A DNA stretch of 64,000 nucleotides, taken from NCBI GenBank assembly GCA_963402885.1, contig OY727100.1:9641395-9705394 (forward strand). Direction: 5' to 3'. Each line of letters opens with the position of its first letter. Position 1 is the stretch's first letter. The notes under the pieces are model-generated. The model saw only the letters and a program-made list of their open reading frames with translations. It did no database searches and was not told the DNA's origin. Positions 1 to 14,100 of the stretch are shown piece by piece. The position numbers and the translations under genes are program-made. Source of the stretch: Antedon bifida (taxonomy: Eukaryota; Echinodermata; Crinoidea; Comatulida; Antedonidae).

Positions 1-2046
1 CTACTGACTGTTCACCCTCTTGAGGGAGTTTATGTATCGACATGGTGGCTGACTTGATGGTTATTATGTTTTATTGAGGAATAAAGAGCTCTGTATACCA
101 TCCAGTCAAACCTGTCCGGTTGCCTTTCTACATGCATCCACTTCTGATGGACCTTTTGTTTTGGACTTGCTATACTACATGTTCTTATGAAGCTTGTTGG
201 CTGCAAACTTGCAGATGTTTAATGGCTATGCTTTTGCCACCTCTGCCATTCGACATTAGTTGATAATGATATGTATGACTATTAAATTAATAATCACACA
301 TTATTATGTTTTCATTTATAACTTAGATGAATATAGATTATTAGTCATACATTTCAGCACAATTCTAAACAGAAATGGGTCGCAGGACGTTGGTATCTTA
401 ACCTGGATGAACACAGGCCTCCCATTGCATATCAGTTATTACTGCTCACGAAAGAAACAGGATCACATGATGAGAGAGGGATGATTCATAACGTCAGCTT
501 TAAATGCTATAATCTCTTGATAAGTAATTCTTTAAATACCAACAATCTTGTATCAAGGCCTGATTAATTTCAACCGTTTAAAAATGTAAACATTTTATGA
601 TAAAGTATTGACAGTGAAGTAGACTTTTAACTTGTGCATGACCATATATACCCATATTTTTTATGTACTGTAATTGCCTATAAAATGAGAAACTATAAGG
701 TCAAATTAACATTTTCTTCTTTTAGTTTCACGTCAGGGATTGGAATTTTCTTTTAACTTTAAAAGGTTATTAAATGATTTAAATTGTTTTTACTAACAGT
801 AATCTTAAAGCGCTGAAGGCAATTATAAAAAAGCAAAAGTTCATTCAAGTAGTAAATTGAAATACAGATTCTACGAATGAATGATTATTATTATTACTTA
901 AACATTATCTTTTCAATTTGTTAACTTCTATTTGTAAAATAAAAAAAAAGTAAACACCAAGAATATGGTAGAACATTTGAAAAGAAAGATTTAAAGTATG
1001 TATTATTGCATGTGTTTCCATGTACTATAGCAATTACATTCAACTTTCTTATTAAAGGCTCTAAATTATTGGATACTCTTAATTAAAATTCATCTGGCAA
1101 CTTGACTTTCTGAAAAACCTCAACAAAAACCAACAATTATGGATCCAATGGGAAGTCCCACTTGTCTGTAAGTTGTTTATTTAATATTTAAAAGTAATAA
1201 TATATAAATTGCACTACAGTATGTTTTTATACGCATGACTGAAAAATTATTTTTTTCTTGAGCACATTATTAACATTCAGGTATATTTTATTTTGATCCG
1301 ATCCATCTAAGCATCAACATCTTCTGCTTCCTACCCACTAGTTGACAGATTACACAGCCTTGCATAGATATTAAACTATAATACCTATCATAATATAATG
1401 ATTTGAAGGAAATGAAGCTTAAACAACGATATGAAGAAATGAAAATACTGTCAATATCGTAATTGATGCCCTTGACAATTGTATAATTAAGTTATGCAGG
1501 AACCGTGGAACTGTGTTCTTGCCATTCCCTCTTTCTAAAGGTGTACGGCCGCGTGTTGCACGTTGGATTACTGATCATCAGTTTGAATCCAACACTCACC
1601 GCATTACTTGTATCCTTAGGTGAGACACTTTACTTGCATTTGCCTCTCTCCACCCAGGTGTATAGTTGGGTACCTGGTTAGGTCAAGACACAACTTTGCG
1701 CTGATTACTAGGTGCATTATGCAAGTATGTTTCCATACATGTTTCATCCAAAAACCACCGGGGTAATAATGTGCATTGTGCAATAAGCGCTATATTAAAC
1801 AAGAAATATTATTACCTTCTCACAACCTACCAAACTTCTCCTAGACACTTTTAACCAATCTTGTTCACATAAGCATCTTATGTGTGATTGGCTACAAAAC
1901 TTGTTCTGACCAAAAAGGTCTCATATGCTCATATGGTTATATACTGTAGGGGTTAAAGGAGTTATTTTTACATTGATGGTATGTCTGAAAGTTTATCGTC
2001 TACCTGCGAAGTTTTGATACCATAAATGTAACATGTTATACATTAC
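1..2046. other. Syntrophin gene interior or 3' side, no exon recognised
   Basis: This stretch should lie within the syntrophin transcription unit, since exon 3 ends with a splice donor at 2046/2047 and the gene runs leftward. I could not find the next expected coding exon (remainder of the second PH half and the syntrophin-unique domain), so it probably lies outside the window. Positions 1-250 are less AT-rich than the rest but hold no convincing open frame. A SINE occupies about 1537-1812. The remainder is AT-rich with no recognised feature. Confidence 0.4.
1537..1812 (+). mobile_element. tRNA-headed SINE, copy 1
   Basis: This is the same family as the copy at 34799-35092. Shared blocks in the same order are a tRNA-like head with a worn B-box (AGTTTGAATCC), the body words CACCGCATT, CTCCACC and AGGTGTATA, then GACACAACTTTGCGCTGATT, TATGTTTCCATAC, and a tail with GCGCTATAT. 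That tail resembles the 3' end of L2/CR1-like LINEs, which such SINEs use for mobilisation. It is seen from an internal comparison only; the family name is unknown to me. Confidence 0.75.
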
Positions 2047-2192
2047 CTTGTTGATATTAAAGGTAAAGACCTGTAAGGCTTCAACCACTCATCCTTTGTG
2101 AAGGGTACATTGTCGTACATAAGAACATCTTCATCTGAAATTGCCATGAAGATTGCCTTCCATACTCCACCCCTTGGTTCAGATTGACTTTG
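2047..2192 (-). CDS. Syntrophin exon 3 (PH2 start)
   Basis: The acceptor CTCCAG is followed by CAAAGTCAATCTGAACC, in phase 0 with exon 2. The translation contains [20 protein letters not shown] and ends SLPLISTR; family members have a matching run ending in LIATR just before LVHSG. The donor is AAG|GTAATG with phase 2. Confidence 0.88.
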
Positions 2193-5100
2193 CTGGAGGA
2201 AACAAATATTGCCATTAGTTAATGTGAAAAGCTGCTTGTTTGTTTCTAATTCTGATGAAAGAATTGATTTATTAACATCTTCTTCCATTGATTTTGGTAA
2301 AAACCATACTGTATTTTAAACTTTATATTCTCAATTTTGTCTCTCGCTTGCACAGATGAAGGGTTAGTGTTTCCCGAAAGCTCTGCACATTTTTCTTTAT
2401 TTTTGCTTATTTTCCATTGAGACTCAGCCACTGATACCCGCATAAATATAGATATAGATACTTTATTCGTAAAAAATGTAGTATTTAACAAAAAAAATTG
2501 TCTTCCTTGGCAATGGTTTCTGTAGAGCAATTCTAGTACAATGCATTCCTTCCAGTGTGAATTCTTATGGTTTTTACCAATAAAATACAATTATCATTTC
2601 CCTAAATTTATTTTCTGTATTCACTCACATTAATATAGTGACAATTAAAAAAAAAGCAAAGATATTAGTGTGGGAATGTTATTGGAGATCTTAACAATGA
2701 CGTCCTTATTGCTAATTTTACGTTAATTATCATCATGGTCACTTATCATTATTCGGTTCAATATAATCTGTCTTTAATGTCTAATGCAGCTGTTATTATA
2801 TAACATTCAGAAGTGTATTAATGATTTTTCTATTAGAAAATTATAGGTTTTACTCTTTATGATTAATATTATTGACTACACAGTTCATAAAAACAACAAT
2901 AAATGAACGATTGGATTAAAATGACTCTTTTCACATGCACACACACCACTCGCAATTAGCGTAAATGCCTACAGTACGACATATCCAGTGTTTACATCAG
3001 ACAAAATCTGCAGACAACAATATTATTATTGAGTAAAAACAAAAATGCCAGGCCAGCAAAATGACAAGGAAGACAGTGAACTATAATATCTTTATGGTCT
3101 ACGAAAAAAAAAAAATACTCCTCATTTTAAATTTTTATCAGGAAATCATTTACATTTCTTAGATACTGTAGTAGAATAAAGATAATTTCTTTTTTCTAAA
3201 ATTGAAATTCCTCATGAAAACAAAAAAGAGTACTGTATAATTACTGTATATTCTAAAAGTTGAAATTGCTATATGATAAATATAAAGAAACTTTTCAGAA
3301 TTCATACTAATACTATTACTAGTGGTAAAGGAATTCTAACTTAACTACTATATTATCAATACTAACTGTAAAACCAATTGAATGATACACATTGTTAAAT
3401 TAAAACAATTAATTGTCATAAGCAAAGCATTCAAGCATAAATTATCCAGACAATAAAGACTGTGTACGCTTGAATGAACATCTATTGTTGATTCATTACA
3501 GTAATTATTAATTACATTGATCAGTTGCATACTGTACTGTGCATCCATGTTACTTTTAGAAGAGGAAAATAATTCTGCCCTGTTAATAATATACTGATCA
3601 ATATCCAACCATAGACATACTGTACTGTACTATACTATAAGAACTAGAAATCTAGAAGTGCTGCCAACAGAGCAGGCAAAATGACCACTCTATGTGATCC
3701 AAAATATTTAGAATACTATAGTATAAACAACCACATGAAGAATCAGTGTTTAAAAGGACTGGTGGTACGTTTGTTTATAAAATAACTGTATTTAATCTTA
3801 ATGACAACAAAGTCAATAAAATTCTTGGTACCTTTAAATGTTGGCCCATATAGATCGATGTTCTCGTTTTGGTATGCTCAACATGTTGGAAAAAGGCATA
3901 GCAGTGTCAAACAGCACAGTGGACTACTAAAGCATGGTTCGCACTAGAACGCAATGTAGCGACGGGAACCGACGACGCAACAGTGCTTAAAACATCGCTA
4001 AGGTTAGATTTCACGCAACAACGCAAGGCAAAAGAACACTGGAAAACATAGTACAGCACGTAGTCGAATACGCGGGCTGAACCAGGTCATAGTTGACACG
4101 CAAGCATGTTTTATTTCACGTAGCACAATTATTGGAAGGACATTTTCTTATGTTGCGTAGGTTGCGTCGCTAGTGGGAACCACGCTTGACTGCTTACAGG
4201 AATATCAATGAATCATTTTTAGAGCTGTAATTGTGTTAGAGATGGATGAATACTCCTTATAGTAAAAAAAAGAAAAAGTGCCACTTTAGGGTGTTCAAAT
4301 AGATAAAAAAATGTATTTTGCCATCAATGTTTTCTTTTTTGTTGGTTAGAAGGTATTTTGCCATTGATGTTTTATCTTTTTTTGGTTAAAATATATTTCA
4401 CTGTGAACGTCTTCTTTTTTGTTGGTTAAAAAGTATTTCGCCGTCAACGTTTTCCTTTTGTGTTAGTTAAAATGTATTTCGTCGTTAACGTTTTCTTTTT
4501 TGTTTGTTAAAATGTATTTCACTGTCTGCGTTTTCTTTTTTGTTGGTTAAAATGTATTTCACTGTCTGCGTTTTCTTTTTTGTTAGTTAAAATGTATTTC
4601 ACTGTCTACGTTTTCTTTTTTGTTAGTCAAAATGTATTTCGCCGTCAATGTTTTCTTTTTTGTTGGTTAGAATGTATTTCGCCATCAATGTTTAATTTGT
4701 TGTTGGTTTGTTCATATGATTTCAAAGCAAACACACAGTATACATTAAAATGTAGGCCACAGTATGAAACTGTAACAGAAACGATTTAGTCACCAGTTCA
4801 ATTTCTGAATTTGTTTTATTGGCAATGGCACTACCAGTAAAGATCAATTTTTTTTTAAAAATAAGAATTTATGTTACTTTTTCTGGTAGTCAACATTTTT
4901 AAAGGGAAATTATCAATTAATATTTCAATGTATTATATTTTAGTAGGGTTGTCTGGATACTGACTTAAATACTACCAAGAGGATAGTCTCATGCCTGGCT
5001 TCAAATCGTCTCAGCCTAGGAAGCCATAAATATTGGGGACAACCCTGGGAGTACTTTTACTTTAGTACTTTATTAGTTATCCGCACTCGGCGGACAACTC

Positions 5101-8100
5101 CTTGTTTCTTTTTGCATTTATTGGCGCAACAAAACCCCAAATCATGTGTACATAATTAAGGAATTAAACTTGAAATTTGGTATTCAAAAGACGGAAAAAA
5201 GTATTATTAAATCAATTCTGTTTAATTAAATAAAAACTGTTTATTTGCCTCGGCAATTATAATTTTCTCCTAAAAAATAAAAAAAACATAAAATTTCAAT
5301 TCTCTTATGTACTGTAAAATGATTTGATAATGATAGTGATAAACATATTAGTGTAACTGTAAACGACAGTAATCACATTCTAGCCATATGTGAACTGTGT
5401 TTGTCACATTGCTGTTGATGTTCACAACATGAATGCAAGAGTCACGCAAGTGAGGTGAGAATTCAATTTGGGTTTGATCACTTGACGAGTATTAAACTCA
5501 ACGGTGTAATGAAGCATGTGATTGGTTGATGCTGTAGCTACATCTCATCTCAATTAATCACCTTTTTATCTCTTAGCTATTCTGTATTAAAGATGAGTCA
5601 AGTGCAAAGACCCATACTTCGGAATTTGACACAGAATGAGAAATGAAATTTATAGCTTATACTTTACACAATTGTTGTTGATTAAGGGTATGTTCAGACA
5701 CAGAATGAGAAATAAAATTGTAGGTTTCTATTTCACACAATTGTTGTCAAGCTACTGTATCCACTGATGTGAAGATTAAGGATATGTTCAGACACAGAAT
5801 GAGAAATAAAATTGTAGGTTTCTATTTCACACAATTGTTGTCAAGTTACTGTATCCACTGATGTGAAGATTAAGGGTATGTTCAGACACAGAATGAGAAA
5901 TAAAATTGTAGGTTTCTATTTCACACAATTGTTGTCAAGTTACTGTATCCACTGATGTGAAGATTAAGGGTATGTTCAGACACAGAATGAGAAATGAAAT
6001 TTATATTTTCTACTTCACACAATTGTTGTCAAGCTACTGTATCCACTGATGTGAAGATTAAGGATATGTTCAGACACAGAATGAGAAATAAAATTGTAGG
6101 TTTCTATTTCACACAATTGTTGTCAAGTTACTGTATCCACTGATGTGAAGATTAAGGGTATGTTCAGACACAGAATGAGAAATAAAATTGTAGGTTTCTA
6201 TTTCACACAATTGTTGTCAAGTTACTGTATCCACTGATGTGAAGATTAAGGGTATGTTCAGACACAGAATGAGAAATGAAATTTATATTTTCTACTTCAC
6301 ACAATTGTTGTCAAGCTACTGTATCCACTGATGTGAAGATTAAGGATATGTTCAGACACAGAATGAGAAATAAAATTGTAGGTTTCTATTTCACACAATT
6401 GTTGTCAAGTTACTGTATCCACTGATGTGAAGATTAAGGGTATGTTCAGACACAGAATGAGAAATAAAATTGTAGGTTTCTATTTCACACAATTGTTGTC
6501 AAGTTACTGTATCCACTGATGTGAAGATTAAGGGTATGTTCAGACACAGAATGAGAAATGAAATTTATATTTTCTACTTCACACAATTGTTGTCAAGCTA
6601 CTGTATCCACTGATGTGAAGATTAAGGGTATGTTCAGACACAGAATGAGAAATGAAATTTATATTTTCTACTTCACACAATTGTTGTCAAGCTACTGTAT
6701 CCACTGATGTGAAGATTAAGGGTATGTTCAGACACAGAATGAGAAATGAAATTTATATGTTCTACTTCACACAATTGTTGTCAAGCTACTGTATCCACTG
6801 ATGTGAAGATTAAGGGTATGTTCAGACACAGAATGAGAAATGAAATTTATATTTTCTACTTCACACAATTGTTGTCAAGCTACTGTATCCACTGATGTGA
6901 AGATTAAGGGTATGTTCAGACACAGAATGAGAAATGAAATTTATATGTTCTACTTCACACAATTGTTGTCAAGCTACTGTATCCACTGATGTGAAGATTA
7001 AGGGTATGTTCAGACACAGAATGAGAAATGAAATTTATATTTTCTACTTCACACAATTGTTGTCAAGCTACTGTATCCACTGATGTGAAGATTAAGGGTA
7101 TGTTCAGACAAAGAATGAGAAATGAAATTTATATTTTCTACTTCACACAATTGTTGTCAAGCTACTGTATCCACTGATGTGAAGATTAAGGGTATGTTCA
7201 GACACAGAATGAGAAATGAAATTTATATTTTCTACTTCACACAATTGTTGTCAAGTTACTGTATCCACTGATGTGAAGATTAAGGGTATGTTCAGACACA
7301 GAATGAGAAATGAAATTTATATTTTCTACTTCACACAATTGTTGTCAAGTTACTGTATCCACTGATGTGAAGATTAAGGGTATGTTCAGACACAGAATAA
7401 AAAATGAAATGTATAGTTTCTACTTCACAGACATCTGCTATCAAGCTATCCTCTGAAGAGAAGAAGGCATTGTACAAACATTTTTATGGTTTGGTATCTT
7501 AACTGTAATCAGCGTTCACACTGGATTTGTTCATGCTTTTGTTACAAATTAATAAAAGGATGTGGCAAACATTCTATATGCAGGAATTGGTTAGTGATTT
7601 GATTTACTTTAGAAGAAAATCAAATTGATGCGCGATTTTCGTATTGTAAAGCACTGCACCGTACATTAATCTTGTACAGTACCTTGAGCTTACAGTAGGT
7701 CAATGTCATGCCGTAAGAGGTGGCATCCACTAATCTATAGAGAACATGCAGTTGTATGCAACGTGCAATTACAAAACCATACTCTGTAGGTCTGAATTGG
7801 CCAATAATTTTGTGTACTGTAAAAGTTGTATAAAATAGGTGGAGTTTTTAGAACTTGTGAAAATAAAAGGTCTGCTGTATCTAAAATCTACCAATGACAT
7901 TAGGTAAATATACCATGGTTAAATTTAACAGTGCGAACAAGGCTTTAGTTAATTTACCTGCTAAGTTGGTTTCATGGACACAGTTCTTGCTTGATGGGTA
8001 GGAAACAAACTTACCCGGGTTAATTAATAAGCCTGAATGTGCCCTTTGTCAAGTAAACAGCGATATTATATTCCTTTTTACCCACAAGACATTTTTTAAT

Positions 8101-11100
8101 ATACATATTTAGAACTGCAGACAATGATTAATTATTTATGTTCTTGTTTCTAAAAATAAAATTCATGATTAATGTTTTTGTTTTTTTACTTCATTGTACA
8201 TTTTCATTAATTCATTTAAAAAACTTTCTTAAACGACTTTACGTCAATGCAAATTGTTCTGTTTGCTCATGTTCTATTGATTAGGGTAGTTAAACTCTTA
8301 ATTCCTTATTTAACCTATTATAACCGCTCTATTGCACATTAGATGCTCTAATATTTCATATCGCACTGCAGGTACACGATGGTTAAATGGACGTTTAAGT
8401 GAACAAAATGTTCAAAATAACATCTGGGCTCTCATAAGGGAAATGGTTGTTGTATACACCAGGTACCTTTTAATGCATTTATCGTTAATTTCGCCGCGAG
8501 AGCCTAATGATGCGGAAACCATTTCTCTTTGATTCAAAAACTCGTTAAATTCCTTACCTGTTCACTTAACCATCCCATATGATGTATTTCCAATTCTCCC
8601 GGTAACGTTCTTAACAGCGCGTTTGCTTCTGATATCGCATTACAATTTAACAGACACACGTTTGCCTGGATGGCGGTGCACCACTCAATGGCGCTTTGAT
8701 TGTCTTTGCAACGAAGGATACATGAGCTACGACCGTCTGGGGAATGTAACTCAATTGTTCTATGTTCAGGATCGGGCATTGTTAAGTTTGTGGTAACATA
8801 AGAAAGCTTCAAAGGTATTGTTTTCATTTCGGTCCAATTATTACGAGTTGCTCGAGGATTCGCGCCAGGTTCCTTGATAACGTATGGTGATGTGTTTTCC
8901 CAGCCTACTTCTCCTATAATTGTACTCCTCCTAAAGTATGGCGTTACTTCTCGTAGGTACTTTACTAAAAAGATAAAATAATAAAGTATTTTTAAAATAT
9001 CCATATAAATAATTCATATACTAATGTAGCTAATAATATTGTATTAATAAAAGCCCTCATAAAAACAACATTTCAAATCCTTGACATGAACCAACATTTT
9101 CTTTTATTTGTCCTTATTTACTCAGCTTGGATTTTATTGCAGTGGTTAGTGTTTGCTTTCCAGGACAAGTTGTGGGTTCTATTCTATAGGTAGGATTTGT
9201 CCAGCACTAAAACTCTACTACTAAATAATGTACTGTACTTGTCTCGCATTTTCTCCTGTGCTTTCAAATCAATCAATCAATCAGTAAAAATAACTTATAA
9301 TAATATTATTACTTTGATTTGAATCTTGATTGATACCAAAATCTAAAAAAACATCTATCTTTATACCAGCTACAAATTGCTTTTTCAGATGCAAAAGTTT
9401 TATAAATAATTAAAGGCATCCTTAATAGTGTCTTTGTCATAGAGTTACTCAAAATAGAAGATAGTTGGTAATCCAGAAAATCGTGGATTAGTCTCAGATG
9501 ACTTTACAACGAAAACTAAAGTATTATCTGTCAATACATTAAAATTGAAACCATGCTTAATAATATCTACTCCTCATTTACCCAAGTCATTAGTCTAAAG
9601 ATAGGTATTAAATTATGAAGTAAATGTACTTTCTTTGTGGGAGATAAACATGGATATCAATCAGAAGGGTTAGTTGTAATTCTGATTCTGTAATTGTGAA
9701 AACGATCGATTATCGTGAAAAGATGAATGAGCGCTGTTTGGTTGCAGTTCGGGATGAAGCGGGAGATGAGTTATTATATTGTGGCATCATCTAGTCCGCC
9801 AAGCTTTGTATGAAGGTTAGCCCATTATAAATATATGCATTTTTGGTGTTATACAGTACAGAAAGAAAGTACTGCAACTTTACCTACGATGTAGCTTCGT
9901 AGATAGAACGTAGGCTACGTTGTTGGCTTCGTAGGTTCCATTGTTTGGCTTCGTAACCTCAATAAACAACTTTAAATGAGCTACGTTCTGAACTTCGTAG
10001 GGAGTTCGTAACCTATATAAACAACCCTGCGATGTTCTTAGTGAAGTAATTAAGAAGGTGTGAAATTAATGTGTTAAATTTAACTGGCGGAGGACCAAGT
10101 TGTAAATTACTAAAAAATAAATAATATTTTTTAATCGTAATCTTTTCCTCTGTGCGTGTTTATACCTACTCAACGGCGAATATAAATTTCCCACGATGTA
10201 AACGTAGAGACACGATCCAACACAGGTGAACCGCAACGAACAGGCCAACTTATATAGCGAACGTCTAGTCCATCCAGAAACGATGCCGAGAAAAAAAGAT
10301 CGTAAACAATTAATTCTAAATATAGTATCAGAACGTTCAATCGGTCGCTCAAAAAGACTGCCGACAGAAGACCGTAATTAATACAGACCTAGTTTTTTGG
10401 TCACATGGCATGAAACGCGATACTCTCTGCTTTACCGCAATTGTTCACGTGTTTTTTTTAAACTTAGTACGAGAGGGTGGCTGCCGGTCTGACGACGATT
10501 AATAAGATCGTGTACCTGGATTTTGTGTCACATGACATGAAACATAATACTCTCTCTCTGAAACTGCTCACATGTTTTTTCCACTCCAAATTCTGGTGGG
10601 GCTTTTTTCTATACACATGTCGTAATCATTTTAAAAAACCTAAGCCTATGTTAAATCTTAATATGGAATATATATTTGTTTTGCATATATTTTGTTGGGT
10701 TAGGTGTCGTTGTTTTTATAATTCGTAGGAATTCCAAGGTAGGATTAAATAATTTTTAGTGTAGGCCGCCGAAACAGACTAGCCTCGACTCTCTCTACGT
10801 GAGCTGAGGTCCACCGGCCCGATGTCATTTCGTCGGCGGATTTCCGTCCAAATTAGGATAACCGATGCGTACGGCGGCTACAAAAATTGACGTCTACTAT
10901 CTTTAGATAGGATTTTAATTAGCAATTAACAATACATCGTTTGTTTGCATTGTCAATGCTTCTAAAGGCAATGACAATGGTGTTTACTAACCCTACGAAC
11001 CACCCTACGTAGGCGCGCCTAGATAATTATCATAACAATACATCGTAGGCTACGAACAATACATCGTAGGAGAGAACAATACATCGTAGGCTACGAACAA

Positions 11101-14100
11101 TACATCGTAGGCTACGAACAATACATCGTAGGTTACAAACAATACATCGTAGGCTACAAACAATACATCGTAGGTTACAAACAATACATCGTAGGCTACG
11201 AACAATACATCGTAGGACAGAACAATAACCTACGATCTACCTACGCGTAGGCTACGAAAGGCTACGCGTAGATACGAAGCAGTAATTTCTTTCTGTACTG
11301 TAAGAAGCAACATTATTAGGATAAAAGGCCATAGTTTGCTAGAGAAATACCCATAATGACAATTTTTACTCATAATTATTAATAATAGTATTGATTACTA
11401 CTAATACTAATGTGCATACTCAATAAATAAAATTGTACTCAATAAAAAATCTGTACCTTTTTTCTAATAAATATAAAATAACTATTTATATTTAATATGT
11501 TTACGTAACATTGGAAAAACTATGAATATGATATTGACAATAATAAGTCACTTTAGAAGACGATTGCATCATAACACCCGAAAAGCATGGTGTACCGCGG
11601 CGAACCTAAAGTTTGGTTTCCACTAGGATGCAACACGAGAAGTATGTGACGCAAGACAGTTGACCAATGATGATAGTTCAAATAATCCATCGCTTGGGAA
11701 TTCCTTATATTATGCTAACATACTTTAGTTGCGTTTTAGTATAAACCAAGCTTTACTTTACTAGTTTTTATTCTTCATGCAAACCTTTAAAAACAATATT
11801 GGCATTGATGGCAAGAAACAATACTGTATAAATCTAGAAAACTGAAAATACTACAGTGAGCGATAGACACTAATGACACAGTGGCGACGACTGTACTAAT
11901 AATAATGATATGCTAAATATTTATTTCACATTTAAATGTCAACATTATAATTTTCTATATCAACGCTTAGAGAAATAATGTAACTCAATTACATTACCTA
12001 AGCTCAGTTAGCATTAAAGTGATATGACCTAACACAATCAATGTCAGTCACTATTAAATTGGCTTCATATTTTCTTTGCAATCATTGTACTGTATAGAAT
12101 TTACAGTAATCTTATTAAGTTGTTAGGTAAACAAAATGAAAGGTATACTTCATAGCAATTACCATACAGAACATGGTTATGCACAGAACAACACAAACTG
12201 TTTTTAATCCTCCCTTCAAATTGTTACCGTATGTAATGCCAACTTGTTTTTGATGCAGGGATTGGAAAGCTTGGCGAGCTATTACAATCTTTCAATTTCT
12301 TTTTATTTTTATTGAATACTGTATGACGATGCATTCAATCTAATCATCAGGCTCTAAAATTTGGTGAGAGAGGAGATACTGTATGAAACAAATATTCTTT
12401 AAATCAACATTAAGATATAGTTATATAGGCGGTCTACTATTCCGCACTTAGCACGAATCCTTTATGTATAATGTTTAGTTTAGATCTACTATGATGTATT
12501 TTACTTCTCAGTTTATGATTGTAATCCAACCTTTTCAGCTCTTGCTGCTGGTTGGAATTTGATGTTTTTTATACCTTAATAAATAAATAAATAAATAGTT
12601 TACACAATAATTTTTACAATGTTTTAATTATAAATTAATTGACTCGGTTGCACTTGGGGGTAGAGGAATGGATTTCAACAACCAGGGGTAGGCATATTTT
12701 TACCCCTAATGGTACTGTGGTGAAAAGGACCTGTTTCTGATGATGCTGATTTCAGCTGAATTTCTACTAAATAAAATTGGTTTCTCAGTTTGGTGGTCGT
12801 TGTTCAATGACCATTATTATCCACAAAGAACAAATCTTCATTCCACAGTAACAACATCTGGTCACATTTAGATTGCTCCAGTGAAAATCTTTTGCCAAAT
12901 AAATCTGGAGTTTTTGGAAACTAAAGCTCTGTCTACACTTTCAAACTTTATGTGACAAAAAATGTGATGTGCCCTTATGTGGACTTCAATGATGTAAAAT
13001 CACACTTTTTTTGTCAAACTACAGTGGTTTAATAGTGTAGACAGAGCTTTAGATCAGTTACGGCTTTACATCCTTCCTTTTTATCAAGAGGAATGGGCCA
13101 ATAATCTTATTTATACCAGTAGAGCAAGTACTGCAGTCATTATTCTGTATGTATATTTTTGGCTAATATGTCAGATTATCTTCACCTCAGTGGATAAACA
13201 GCCTACCTAATGATTGACCTTTACATGATATTGAAGATTATTACTATAATTATATAATACTGTATACTAGACATGAAATCAACTTTATTAATTAAACTGT
13301 ACCAGCAACAACTTCACAATGAAGTTGGTTTTCCAATAGCAAACATTAAATTGAAAAATGAATGAATGGTGGATAATCCGGTAAAAAAACAAACGTAAGA
13401 ATAGAATTCTAGCCGTATTAATAATGAATGAATGAAAACACATTTATATCGAGGTGACAGGCTGTCAATCTATAAAAAGACACAAGCCAACTAGAAATGA
13501 CACAGGAATAAGTCAGCTGAAAAGGGGGTTTTACAGTTTGTTTGGGAATATTGTAATCAAACACAGTTAAGTTATACAAGAAGGTAGTAGTTTGGGGCAA
13601 CAATACTACAATGCAATACAATACATTTTTTGTAATTGCGGATTTTTAATTTGCAGAAACTGCTACAGTGCTATAAAAGGCATGTGGCCCAAGAAAGCAT
13701 TACCTGCTAGATTACCAGTCTACATTAAAGTATTGCAGTTTTGACTGTGACGCCATTATTATTATTATTTGACCAACAAACCGTAAGATAAAATATACAA
13801 AGATGAATTGGTCAGATAACTGTAACTACAAGCTCTGTCTACACTATATCAATACAAATTTCATCCATCCATATGGACATGACATATTTGGGCACATCAC
13901 ACATTTTTTGTCAAACTAGTTTGAATGGGTAGACAGCGCTTTTATTTTAGACAAAATAGTTTTCAACACTAATGCAATGTTCAGGAAATCCTCTATTAAT
14001 AGGATACTACTAGAGTGTCCCCTTAATAGAAGTTGTAACTGAAAATTCTGATTGGAGGTTCATACTTTTACATTCTTCAACTATAGTACAAATTTCCTAG

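Larger units (their letters stand above)
2193..8557 (-). other. Syntrophin intron 2
   Basis: This 6.4 kb intron is AT-rich. It contains a small inverted-repeat transposon (3930-4187), a 40-bp tandem array (4311-4710), the 94-bp satellite (about 5626-7440) and a second MITE (about 7932-8042). I see no coding sequence in it; short open frames are attributable to repeats or chance. Confidence 0.75.

Noticed and set aside
4580-4789. Open frame in the 40-bp minisatellite
   Set aside because: Its translation is just the repeat read through (Phe/Val/Cys-rich), with a unit length not a multiple of three and no splice context.
8332-8532. Plus-strand open frame beside syntrophin exon 2
   Set aside because: It lies in the syntrophin intron, has no recognised domain, and no matching splice sites were found.
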